From NCBI GenBank assembly GCA_027081565.1, contig JALWKG010000132.1, positions 1 to 5,278 on the forward strand: a stretch of 5,278 bases of DNA, given 5' to 3'. Position 1 is the first letter of the stretch. Every line of letters starts with the position of its first letter. Position numbers and translations under genes: made by a program. The notes beneath the pieces were generated by a model. It made no database searches. It worked only from the letters and a program-made list of their open reading frames with translations, and was not told where the DNA came from. This document shows, piece after piece, positions 1 through 5,278 of the stretch. Source of the stretch: Helicobacteraceae bacterium. Its GTDB lineage: Bacteria; Campylobacterota; Campylobacteria; Campylobacterales; Sulfurimonadaceae.

Positions 1-2
1 TC

Positions 3-2105
3 AAACAAGGCGAGATGGTTGCAAAGGTCACTGCAACTGCGCTTAACACCTATTTTGGAAAAACCGTAGGACTTGTCGCAAAAGCAGAAAAAGAGGAGCA
101 TGGACACTTTCAGGCCATGGTCATCAAAGTCGGTGACTTCCTTATTATTATGACAATAGTGCTGATCGGCATCATCGTCTGGCATGGTATTCAAAATGAT
201 GAACCCCTGCTTGATCTTCTCATCTTTGCTCTTATCTTGACTATTTCAGCGATTCCTGTAGCCATGCCAGCTGTTCTTACTGTGACCATGGCGCTCGGTG
301 CACGGGTACTGGCAAAGAAAGAGGCCATCGTTACCAAACTCTCCGCTATTGAAGAGGCTGCCGGGATGGACATCCTCTGCTCCGACAAGACAGGTACACT
401 GACACAGAACAAGATGAGCCTTGCCGAACCTTACCTTGCAGGCACGTACGATCGGGACAAATTGATGCTTTTTGCAGCCTATTCCAGTAAAAAAGAGAAC
501 GAAGACCCTATAGAAAAACCGATCTTTGAGTATCTTGAAACACATCACCTTTCGCAAGAGTTAAGTAAGTCAACTATGAAAAAGTTCATCCCTTTTGATC
601 CTGTACATAAAAAAACGGAAGGAGTGTATGAGGACTATATCTATACCAAAGGAGCACCACAGGTCATTATAGAACTGTGCGACAGCCATGAGTTTGATAA
701 AGACAAAGCCTATCACCAAGTAGAAGCTTTTGCAGAAAAAGGGTTTAGAACGCTGGGTGTTGCTTATAAAAAATATGAAGAGGATCAGTTCCATTTTGTA
801 GGCTTGATGCCACTCTTCGATCCACCTCGAGAAGATTCAAAAGAGGCTATTGCTGAGGCCAATGCAAAAGGTGTCTCTGTCAAGATGGTCACAGGTGACA
901 ACACCGCTGTGGCAAAATATATCGCCGGCGTACTCGATATAGGAGAGGATATTGAAGACATCAAAGAACTCAAAGGAGAGGGGACCAAAGAGTATGTCTA
1001 TCTATCAGAGATACTGTCTCGTTCTATTTTAAGATCAGTCAATACCAATCTGAGTGAAGAAGCCCTTAACAAGACGGTCAAAAAGATCGTTACAGAAGTC
1101 CAAAAAGAGCTTGAAAAACAACCGCTCGAAGAAGGCAGGGTCAAAAAACACGAATCTGAGATCGTTAAGATCATAGAGCGGACCAACGGTTTTGCACAGG
1201 TCTTTCCTGAAGACAAATACTACATCGTAGAAAAGCTCCAAAAAGCAGATCACATCATCGGAATGACAGGTGATGGTGTCAATGATGCTCCGGCACTTAA
1301 AAAGGCAGACTGTGGTATTGCAGTCAGTGGTGCAACCGATGCCGCCCGTGCAGCTGCAGACATCGTACTTATGGCCCCAGGTCTTCGTGTCATCGTCGAT
1401 GCCATAGAACAGGCCAGGATCGTCTTTGAACGCATGAAGAGCTATGTCGTCTACAGGATCGCCGAAACCATCCGTATCCTCATATTCATGACACTGGCTA
1501 TCGTGGTCTTCGACTTCTATCCGATTACTGCCATCATGATCATCCTGCTGGCACTGCTTAACGATATTCCTATCATGACCATTGCCTATGACAACACCAA
1601 AGTAGAAGCAAAACCGGTACGCTGGGATATGAAAAGTGTCTTTGTATTGTCATCATGGCTGGGTATCGCTGGTGTACTTAGCTCTTTTACCATCTTCTAT
1701 ATCGTGATGATCTATCTCAAAGCACATCCTGAAAGTGCCATGTTCTTACCTGAGATCCCTTCATGGGTCGACATGAACGATGACAAATCTTTCCTTGGCT
1801 TTGTACAGACTCTTTTCTTTGTCAAGCTCATCATTGCCGGTCACTATACCATCTTCAACACCCGTATTGCAGACTGGTTCTTTAAAAAGCCTTATCCGTC
1901 ATGGCCGTTGGTCACGGCCTCTCTACTCACTGCTTTGGCAGGAACTGCTATCGGGCTTTACAGTTTTGGACTTATTCCACGCATCAACTGGCAGTGGGCA
2001 CTCTTTTTATGGGGTTATGTCACGATATGGTTTATCTTTAACGATATGATAAAAATTGGTGTTATAAAATACTACAAGAAAAGATATGGAGAAGAGGCAT
2101 TATAG
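3..2105 (+). CDS. P3A-type (plasma-membrane type) H+-exporting P-type ATPase, 5'-truncated
   Basis: Inner-membrane pump that couples ATP hydrolysis to proton export through an aspartyl-phosphate intermediate. The frame is open to the window edge and begins in the end of the actuator domain (KQGEMVAKVTAT, then NTYFGKT), so the Met at 15 is internal; TM1-2 and the TGES loop lie outside. Counting from that Met: TM3 about 42-58; TM4 about 66-92 with PVAMP at 81-85; phosphorylation motif DKTGTLT with D124; nucleotide-binding KGAP at 212-215; TGD at 293-295; MTGDGVNDAP at 417-426; six C-terminal helices about 484-678. R487 in TM5 and D517 in TM6 (LLNDIPIMT) match the Arg and proton-binding Asp of plant AHA2 (R655, D684), which argues for H+ rather than a heavy metal or Ca2+. 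The protein ends about 18 residues after TM10, without the C-terminal autoinhibitory domain of plant pumps. A charged insertion sits at about 310-390. The family call is firm; the transported ion is inferred. Confidence 0.95.
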   Translation, partial: KQGEMVAKVTATALNTYFGKTVGLVAKAEKEEHGHFQAMVIKVGDFLIIMTIVLIGIIVWHGIQNDEPLLDLLIFALILTISAIPVAMPAVLTVTMALGARVLAKKEAIVTKLSAIEEAAGMDILCSDKTGTLTQNKMSLAEPYLAGTYDRDKLMLFAAYSSKKENEDPIEKPIFEYLETHHLSQELSKSTMKKFIPFDPVHKKTEGVYEDYIYTKGAPQVIIELCDSHEFDKDKAYHQVEAFAEKGFRTLGVAYKKYEEDQFHFVGLMPLFDPPREDSKEAIAEANAKGVSVKMVTGDNTAVAKYIAGVLDIGEDIEDIKELKGEGTKEYVYLSEILSRSILRSVNTNLSEEALNKTVKKIVTEVQKELEKQPLEEGRVKKHESEIVKIIERTNGFAQVFPEDKYYIVEKLQKADHIIGMTGDGVNDAPALKKADCGIAVSGATDAARAAADIVLMAPGLRVIVDAIEQARIVFERMKSYVVYRIAETIRILIFMTLAIVVFDFYPITAIMIILLALLNDIPIMTIAYDNTKVEAKPVRWDMKSVFVLSSWLGIAGVLSSFTIFYIVMIYLKAHPESAMFLPEIPSWVDMNDDKSFLGFVQTLFFVKLIIAGHYTIFNTRIADWFFKKPYPSWPLVTASLLTALAGTAIGLYSFGLIPRINWQWALFLWGYVTIWFIFNDMIKIGVIKYYKKRYGEEAL

Positions 2106-2106
2106 A

Positions 2107-2134
2107 TGTAAAGAGAGAAACCTCTCTCTTTACA
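2107..2134. terminator. Perfect 12-bp hairpin between convergent genes, probable bidirectional terminator
   Basis: The arm TGTAAAGAGAGA (2107-2118) and its exact reverse complement TCTCTCTTTACA (2123-2134) enclose the four-base loop AACC. It starts one base after the ATPase stop codon and lies about 43 bp past the ppiC stop on the other strand, where a shared terminator is expected. Neither side has a clean run of Ts after the stem (CTCTTGATCTCTT on the plus strand), so intrinsic termination may be weak, or the hairpin may mainly protect the 3' ends. Confidence 0.6.
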
Positions 2135-2176
2135 CTCTTGATCTCTTAAGAAAGACCAGGTTTTACAAACTTGTAC

Positions 2177-2455
2177 CTATACGCGCTTAGTAACTTCCAG
2201 TAAATGCCATCCAAACTGTGTTTTGATGGGACCAACAACGTCACCTACATCTGAAGAAAATACCGCTTTGTCAAACTCTGGCACCATCTGTCCCGGACCA
2301 AACTCACCAAGATTTCCACCATCACGGCTTGAAGGACATGTTGAGTGTGCTTGTGCAATCGTCTCAAACTTTGCGCCCTCTTCTATCTGCTTTTTTAAGT
2401 CCAGACATTTCTCCTCACTATCTACTAATATATGTCGTGCTTCTGCTCTTGGCAT
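2177..2455 (-). CDS. ppiC: Parvulin-type peptidyl-prolyl cis-trans isomerase (PpiC/Par10-like)
   Basis: Catalyses cis-trans isomerisation of peptide bonds preceding proline. At 92 residues it is a single rotamase domain, essentially the length of E. coli PpiC (Par10, 93 residues). It has no signal peptide or membrane segment, so it should be cytoplasmic, unlike SurA or PrsA. Visible family motifs are ARHILV at the N-terminus, CPSSRDGGNLGEF (40-52), GQMVPEFDKAVF (55-66) and TQFGWHLLEV (79-88). The active-site set H8, C40, M57, F61 and H84 falls at the same positions as in E. coli parvulin as I recall it. The ATG at 2455 is preceded by AAGGAA (2467-2462) at suitable spacing. The gene lies 89 bp downstream of the repeat-protein gene on the same strand and converges with the ATPase gene. 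Nothing in the sequence ties it to a specific client. Confidence 0.95.
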   Translation of the reverse strand: MPRAEARHILVDSEEKCLDLKKQIEEGAKFETIAQAHSTCPSSRDGGNLGEFGPGQMVPEFDKAVFSSDVGDVVGPIKTQFGWHLLEVTKRV

Positions 2456-2474
2456 TTTTAATTCCTTTTTTGAA

Positions 2475-2503
2475 AGTATAACTTACCCATAGTACAAATA
2501 CAA
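2475..2503 (-). promoter_or_regulatory. Candidate sigma70-type promoter for ppiC
   Basis: On the minus strand TTGTAT (2503-2498) and TATACT (2480-2475) are separated by exactly 17 bp, with the -10 one mismatch from TATAAT and the -35 sharing TTG. Transcription would begin near 2468, leaving a leader of only about 12 bases that starts at the Shine-Dalgarno sequence. That short leader is the main reason for low confidence. If real, it would let ppiC be expressed independently of the upstream repeat-protein gene. Confidence 0.3.
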
Positions 2504-2544
2504 CTTATAACACTAAAGATTTATGTGACCATTTTCAAATCACA

Positions 2545-4725
2545 TCATTTTACTTGTGGGAACGTCAATCTGTTTGTATCAACTGCTCCTGGTTTAAGCC
2601 GCAGCCAGAAACCTTGCTGATGAATGACCTTGTCAAACCCTGGCGTACTTGTAGCGATCGCCTGATAAGCACTTTGGTCATTACCTACTTGATCATAAGT
2701 ATACACTATATTATTGACATAAGGATCGTTATTGGCATTGCCATCCATTGGACTGAAGGCCGCACCTGCTCCTGAAAAATAGATATCTGAGAGATTAATA
2801 TCATGAGGGAAAGGGTTGCCTAAAAGCAGTTTTTGCTCAACTGCAGCTGTGTCAGGAAGATTTCTTAAATGTACATAGTCAAAATTAGGAGAAGAGATAC
2901 CTAGACTTGAAGCAGTAACAGTTGATGCATAGCTGAGCCCACCTAATGCCCCATCGATATGCCATGTAGTATTATGGTCAGAAATGATCCAGTAACCTTT
3001 TGCAGGTTCTACCACATCAGTAGCAGCCAATAATACCATACTCTCACTGGTACCGATATAGTCTCCTCTCTGTTCATATACTACCCAGTTGCTGTTGTCC
3101 CCATATGTACCACCTATAGCGGTACCGATCAAAGCTTCAATACCATTCACTCCGGTAGCACAAGGAAAACTGATGGTGGTCCAATGATTTTCAGTCAATT
3201 GTCCCACAGCTGAGGCACATACACCCCCACAGTTTTTACCACCATCTGTAATGCTCCAAGAGTTTGACACTAGTACATTACGCCCTCCTTCTCCAGCACA
3301 GTACTGACTGGTTCCAGCATGAAAAGGCACTCCCGTTTGTACCACTTGACTTCCCCATGATGAGAGGAGTGCGTCATAATTGGCTATTGTTAATTGCGCA
3401 CCTAGTAGAAAATTTGTAGCGTCAGTAATTTGCGAGACGTCCCATCCACTCATATTTTGATCAAACAAAGAGGCATTACGAAACATTGAATTTATACTTG
3501 TGACACTTGATGTGATCCAACTGCTTACATCCGGATTTGCAACAGAAGCATTTAAAAACATTCTATTTAGATCTGTCACACTTGAAGTATTCCATCCACT
3601 AACAACTGGGTCTGCATTGCTGGCATCTCGAAACATACTTTTCATAAGAGTTGCACTACTTGTATTCCACACATTACCACTTGTAAGAGTAATTGGCTGA
3701 GCAATAGACGCCTTATAAAACATAAAAGAGAAGTTTGTTACATTCGAAGTATCCCATCCACTCACATCAGGATTGGCATTTGTAGCATCTCGAAACATGC
3801 TGTCCATCTGTGTAGCACTTCCCGTGTTCCATATATTAGCATTTGTTACTGTGACAGGCTGAGCATTAGATGCAGCATAAAACATAGAAGAGAAGTTTGT
3901 TACATTCGAAGTGTCCCATCCACTCACATCAGGATTTGCCTGAGTAGCACCTCTAAACATACTGTTCATCAATGTCACACTACTTGTATCCCAAGTACTA
4001 GTATCTGAATTTGCTTGTGTAGCACCATGAAACATGTGGGCCATCGTTGTTGCACTACTGGTATTCCATGTGGTTGTCACAGGGGTTGCACTCACCGCAT
4101 CATAAAACATACCATTAAAATCTGTTACCAGCGAAGTGTCCCATCCACTGACATCGGGATTGGCACTGCTGGCATTTCGAAACATTTCGCTAAGGTTGGT
4201 AATATGAGATACGCTCCAAGAACTTACATTAGGGTCCGCTAAAGTACAATTTTTAAACATTCTTTTTAAATTTGTTGCAACTGTAAGGTCAGGAGTGTCT
4301 GATGCTGTCACAATTGTATTATTAGCATCGCTAAATGCAGTGAACATCGTTGTCCATATGGCTGTTCCCCACTGATTGATTTCCAATAATTTTTGTGCGT
4401 CAGTACCCGATCCAAACTGTATGCGACGAAAGCCCTTATCATTTCCATTGTTATCTTTTACCCGAATCGTATATGTATTTGGTGTTGCATAAATACAGGT
4501 ATAACTGTTATTACCCGTAATACCTGTCGCTTCATCAATGCCATCATTATTACAGTCTACATTATAACCATTACCATTTGTTCTTGTAATGGGAATTGTA
4601 AACTCAGTATTGGCAGATATGCCTGGATTATCAGTCTTGACAGTAATTACAAAATCATTTTCAGGCAGAGCAAAAAGCATAGTGGAAAAGCTCAGAAAAA
4701 AAAGTATTATTTTGACAGTTGACAT
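2545..4725 (-). CDS. Secreted BspA-type (DUF285) repeat protein, probable surface protein
   Basis: A 726-residue exported protein; the function is not known beyond the family, where members are surface or adhesion proteins. A Sec signal peptide is clear: MSTVK, a hydrophobic core to about 18, likely cleavage after A19. There is no Cys at the cleavage site, so it is not a lipoprotein. Residues 22-105 resemble the beta-rich domain that often precedes DUF285 arrays, with Cys pair C58/C77 around an acidic DCNNDG loop. Residues 156-438 hold eleven repeats, consensus roughly MFRxAxxANPDVSGWDTSxVTxF. A Cys-containing linker follows (C476, C499; SITDGGKNC), then a C-terminal region of about 505-726 with AKGYWII (575-581), LLGNPFP (634-640) and QGFWLRL (704-710). 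No LPXTG, transmembrane anchor or obvious type IX sorting domain is seen. The ATG at 4725 has GGGAA (4737-4733) seven bases upstream. It lies 63 bp after the small membrane gene on the same strand. Confidence 0.9.
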   Translation of the reverse strand: MSTVKIILFFLSFSTMLFALPENDFVITVKTDNPGISANTEFTIPITRTNGNGYNVDCNNDGIDEATGITGNNSYTCIYATPNTYTIRVKDNNGNDKGFRRIQFGSGTDAQKLLEINQWGTAIWTTMFTAFSDANNTIVTASDTPDLTVATNLKRMFKNCTLADPNVSSWSVSHITNLSEMFRNASSANPDVSGWDTSLVTDFNGMFYDAVSATPVTTTWNTSSATTMAHMFHGATQANSDTSTWDTSSVTLMNSMFRGATQANPDVSGWDTSNVTNFSSMFYAASNAQPVTVTNANIWNTGSATQMDSMFRDATNANPDVSGWDTSNVTNFSFMFYKASIAQPITLTSGNVWNTSSATLMKSMFRDASNADPVVSGWNTSSVTDLNRMFLNASVANPDVSSWITSSVTSINSMFRNASLFDQNMSGWDVSQITDATNFLLGAQLTIANYDALLSSWGSQVVQTGVPFHAGTSQYCAGEGGRNVLVSNSWSITDGGKNCGGVCASAVGQLTENHWTTISFPCATGVNGIEALIGTAIGGTYGDNSNWVVYEQRGDYIGTSESMVLLAATDVVEPAKGYWIISDHNTTWHIDGALGGLSYASTVTASSLGISSPNFDYVHLRNLPDTAAVEQKLLLGNPFPHDINLSDIYFSGAGAAFSPMDGNANNDPYVNNIVYTYDQVGNDQSAYQAIATSTPGFDKVIHQQGFWLRLKPGAVDTNRLTFPQVK
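3412..4260 (-). repeat. Array of eleven 25/29-residue BspA/DUF285 protein repeats
   Basis: The repeat-initial Met-Phe pairs fall at protein residues 156, 181, 206, 231, 256, 281, 310, 335, 364, 389 and 414. Spacing is 25 residues except for two 29-residue units (281-309 and 335-363), where four extra residues sit in the loop before the conserved Trp (VTVTNANIW and ITLTSGNVW). A degenerate twelfth unit (FLLGAQ at 439) caps the array. The strict period indicates a solenoid of short leucine-rich-type turns. Confidence 0.9.
3721..3936 (-). repeat. Near-identical DNA repeat copies 162 bp apart inside the repeat gene
   Basis: Bases 3721-3774 and 3883-3936 match at 52 of 54 positions, exactly 162 bp (54 codons) apart. 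Mismatches are at 3725/3887 (Phe versus Ser) and 3751/3913 (synonymous GAT/GAC). The period equals one 25-residue plus one 29-residue unit, so a two-unit block was duplicated in tandem. The sequence between the 54-bp cores has diverged more. Confidence 0.85.
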
Positions 4726-4788
4726 ATGTATATTCCCAGATATTATAATGTTACATTTTACGCTTCATTAACTTGTATTTGGCTTCTA

Positions 4789-4881
4789 CTACTCCATGTC
4801 CTCTTTATCCATGATCGCTCCAACAACCAATAGACCTATGACAAAGACAGTCACCGCACCCATAAAAAAGTAGTAGATCAT
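4789..4881 (-). CDS. Small single-pass membrane protein, 30 residues
   Basis: A short gene encoding a peptide that starts MIYYFFMGAVTVFVIG, continues hydrophobic through LLVVGAIM and ends in the acidic tail DKEDME. About 21 hydrophobic residues followed by a charged tail indicate one inner-membrane helix. The evidence for translation is strong: the start codon shares ATGA with the stop of the YcxB-like gene, and a full AAGGAGG lies seven bases upstream, better than the ribosome sites of the longer neighbours. I do not recognise the family. The size and topology recall accessory subunits of membrane complexes such as CydX or CcoQ, but no oxidase gene is visible and the likeness is not diagnostic. 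It probably works with the YcxB-like protein, with which it should be translationally coupled. Confidence 0.75.
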   Translation of the reverse strand: MIYYFFMGAVTVFVIGLLVVGAIMDKEDME

Positions 4882-5278
4882 AATTTCTCCTCCTTTTTGG
4901 CCAGAGCTTTGAAAGCAGCTCTCTCACTGCTGTTTACAAAATACTCTTTTTCAAAAAAGAGCGTCCCTTTTTGGGTCTGAACCACAAAGCCCTCATCGAG
5001 TACCAGTACCTTTAACACCTCTTGCCACGTGATCTTCGCACCATTGACAGAGATACCGCTATCATCGACCAGAACGTCTAAACGTTCACTGTCACTATGG
5101 TGCTGTCTGTAAAACCGCTTGATCATCCCTTTACGCAGGTACCATCTGCCGTAATACCAGTACACAACCAAAAAGGTGGAAGTAAAAAGCAGACCGTAAC
5201 TGTCATGTTTTAAAGCACCGACAATACCAAACTGCACCAGCCCCACAAAGAGCCAGCCAATATAGCGTTTGGCAGAGT
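4878..5278 (-). CDS. YcxB-like membrane protein, 5'-truncated at the window edge
   Basis: The frame stays open to the window end, reading SAKRYIGWLF before the GTG at 5246. That GTG falls inside the first membrane helix, so it is not the likely start; the true start lies outside. Numbered from the GTG codon, the visible part has two hydrophobic segments: one running from the upstream residues through about 11, the other about 17-34 (YGLLFTSTFLVVYWYYG). A basic stretch (GRWYLRKGMIKRFYRQ) and a C-terminal soluble domain of about 80 residues follow. That domain reads as short beta strands with GISVNGAKITWQEVLKV (64-80), GTLFFEKEYF (94-103) and a final helix, the pattern of YcxB-like domains (PF14317, assigned from memory): a Trp-containing strand after the DDSG turn and an F/P-rich strand near the end. 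The role of the family is unknown. The stop overlaps the start of the 30-residue membrane protein. Confidence 0.65.
   Translation of the reverse strand, partial: SAKRYIGWLFVGLVQFGIVGALKHDSYGLLFTSTFLVVYWYYGRWYLRKGMIKRFYRQHHSDSERLDVLVDDSGISVNGAKITWQEVLKVLVLDEGFVVQTQKGTLFFEKEYFVNSSERAAFKALAKKEEKL
4889..4895 (-). promoter_or_regulatory. Consensus Shine-Dalgarno site of the 30-residue protein
   Basis: On the minus strand AAGGAGG (4895-4889) is a full anti-16S complement, seven bases before the ATG at 4881. It is embedded in the last codons (AAG GAG GAG) of the YcxB-like gene, so its conservation would constrain the Lys-Glu-Glu tail of that protein. It is the main evidence for translation of the small gene. 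Confidence 0.75.

Noticed and set aside
191..1435. Minus-strand open frames inside the ATPase gene
   Set aside because: They are antisense shadows of a highly conserved coding region; none shows a recognisable domain.
2223..2492. Plus-strand 89-codon frame opposite ppiC
   Set aside because: It is antisense to a gene with all parvulin active-site residues and has no recognisable motif.
2523..2545. ATGTGA...TCACAT inverted repeat just after the repeat gene, as a CRP/FNR-type site or terminator
   Set aside because: The half-sites are 11 bp apart instead of the 6 of a CRP site, the six-base stem is weak, and no T run follows. It may be chance.
2545..2650. Type IX secretion sorting domain at the C-terminus of the repeat protein
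   Set aside because: The ending (NRLTFPQVK) lacks a clear sorting-domain pattern, and the LLGNPFP and GFW motifs alone are not diagnostic.
3412..4260. CRISPR array
   Set aside because: The regular repeats are coding units of 75-87 bp within one long open frame, diverged in sequence, with no unique spacers.
4742..4747. Minus-strand TATAAT upstream of the repeat protein as a -10 element
   Set aside because: It is only 16 bp before the start codon, so transcription would start on the ribosome site, and no good -35 lies at 16-18 bp.
3500..4771. Plus-strand open frames of 60-109 codons opposite the repeat-protein gene
   Set aside because: They mirror the repeat array and N-terminal domain, share no family features, are low-complexity or Cys/Ile-rich, and lie antisense to a clearly coding gene with a signal peptide.
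5244..5246. GTG at 5246 as the start of the YcxB-like gene
   Set aside because: It falls within a hydrophobic helix, the frame continues open to the window edge, and no ribosome site precedes it.

Overview
The window carries five protein genes and looks like chromosomal DNA of a mesophilic bacterium. The set of a plant/fungal-type (P3A) proton ATPase, a small free-standing parvulin and a secreted BspA-type repeat protein, together with moderate-to-low GC and A-rich Shine-Dalgarno sites, would fit a marine Campylobacterota species (Sulfurovum/Sulfurimonas-like). That assignment is an inference from general resemblance, and a gammaproteobacterium is not excluded.

Layout. Positions 3-2105 (+) hold the C-terminal part of a P3A-type H+-translocating ATPase whose N-terminus lies before the window. 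It converges on a minus-strand block, with a perfect 12-bp hairpin at 2107-2134 in the 71-bp gap. The minus-strand block, read right to left, is: a truncated YcxB-like membrane protein (5278-4878); a 30-residue single-pass membrane peptide (4881-4789) whose ATG overlaps the preceding TGA as ATGA; a 726-residue secreted protein built on eleven 25/29-residue BspA/DUF285 repeats (4725-2545); and a PpiC/Par10-type peptidyl-prolyl isomerase (2455-2177). No intergenic stretch exceeds 100 bp.

How the genes relate. The ATPase is an independent unit that uses ATP to export protons. The YcxB-like gene and the small peptide gene are almost certainly translationally coupled. The repeat protein follows 63 bp later on the same strand with no clear terminator between, so the three may be co-transcribed. 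The parvulin is 89 bp beyond the repeat gene and has its own candidate promoter. No defence system, mobile element, CRISPR array, tRNA or rRNA was recognised. The most notable items are the unlisted 30-residue membrane peptide, the recent 162-bp internal duplication in the repeat gene, and a long charged insertion in the ATPase P domain.
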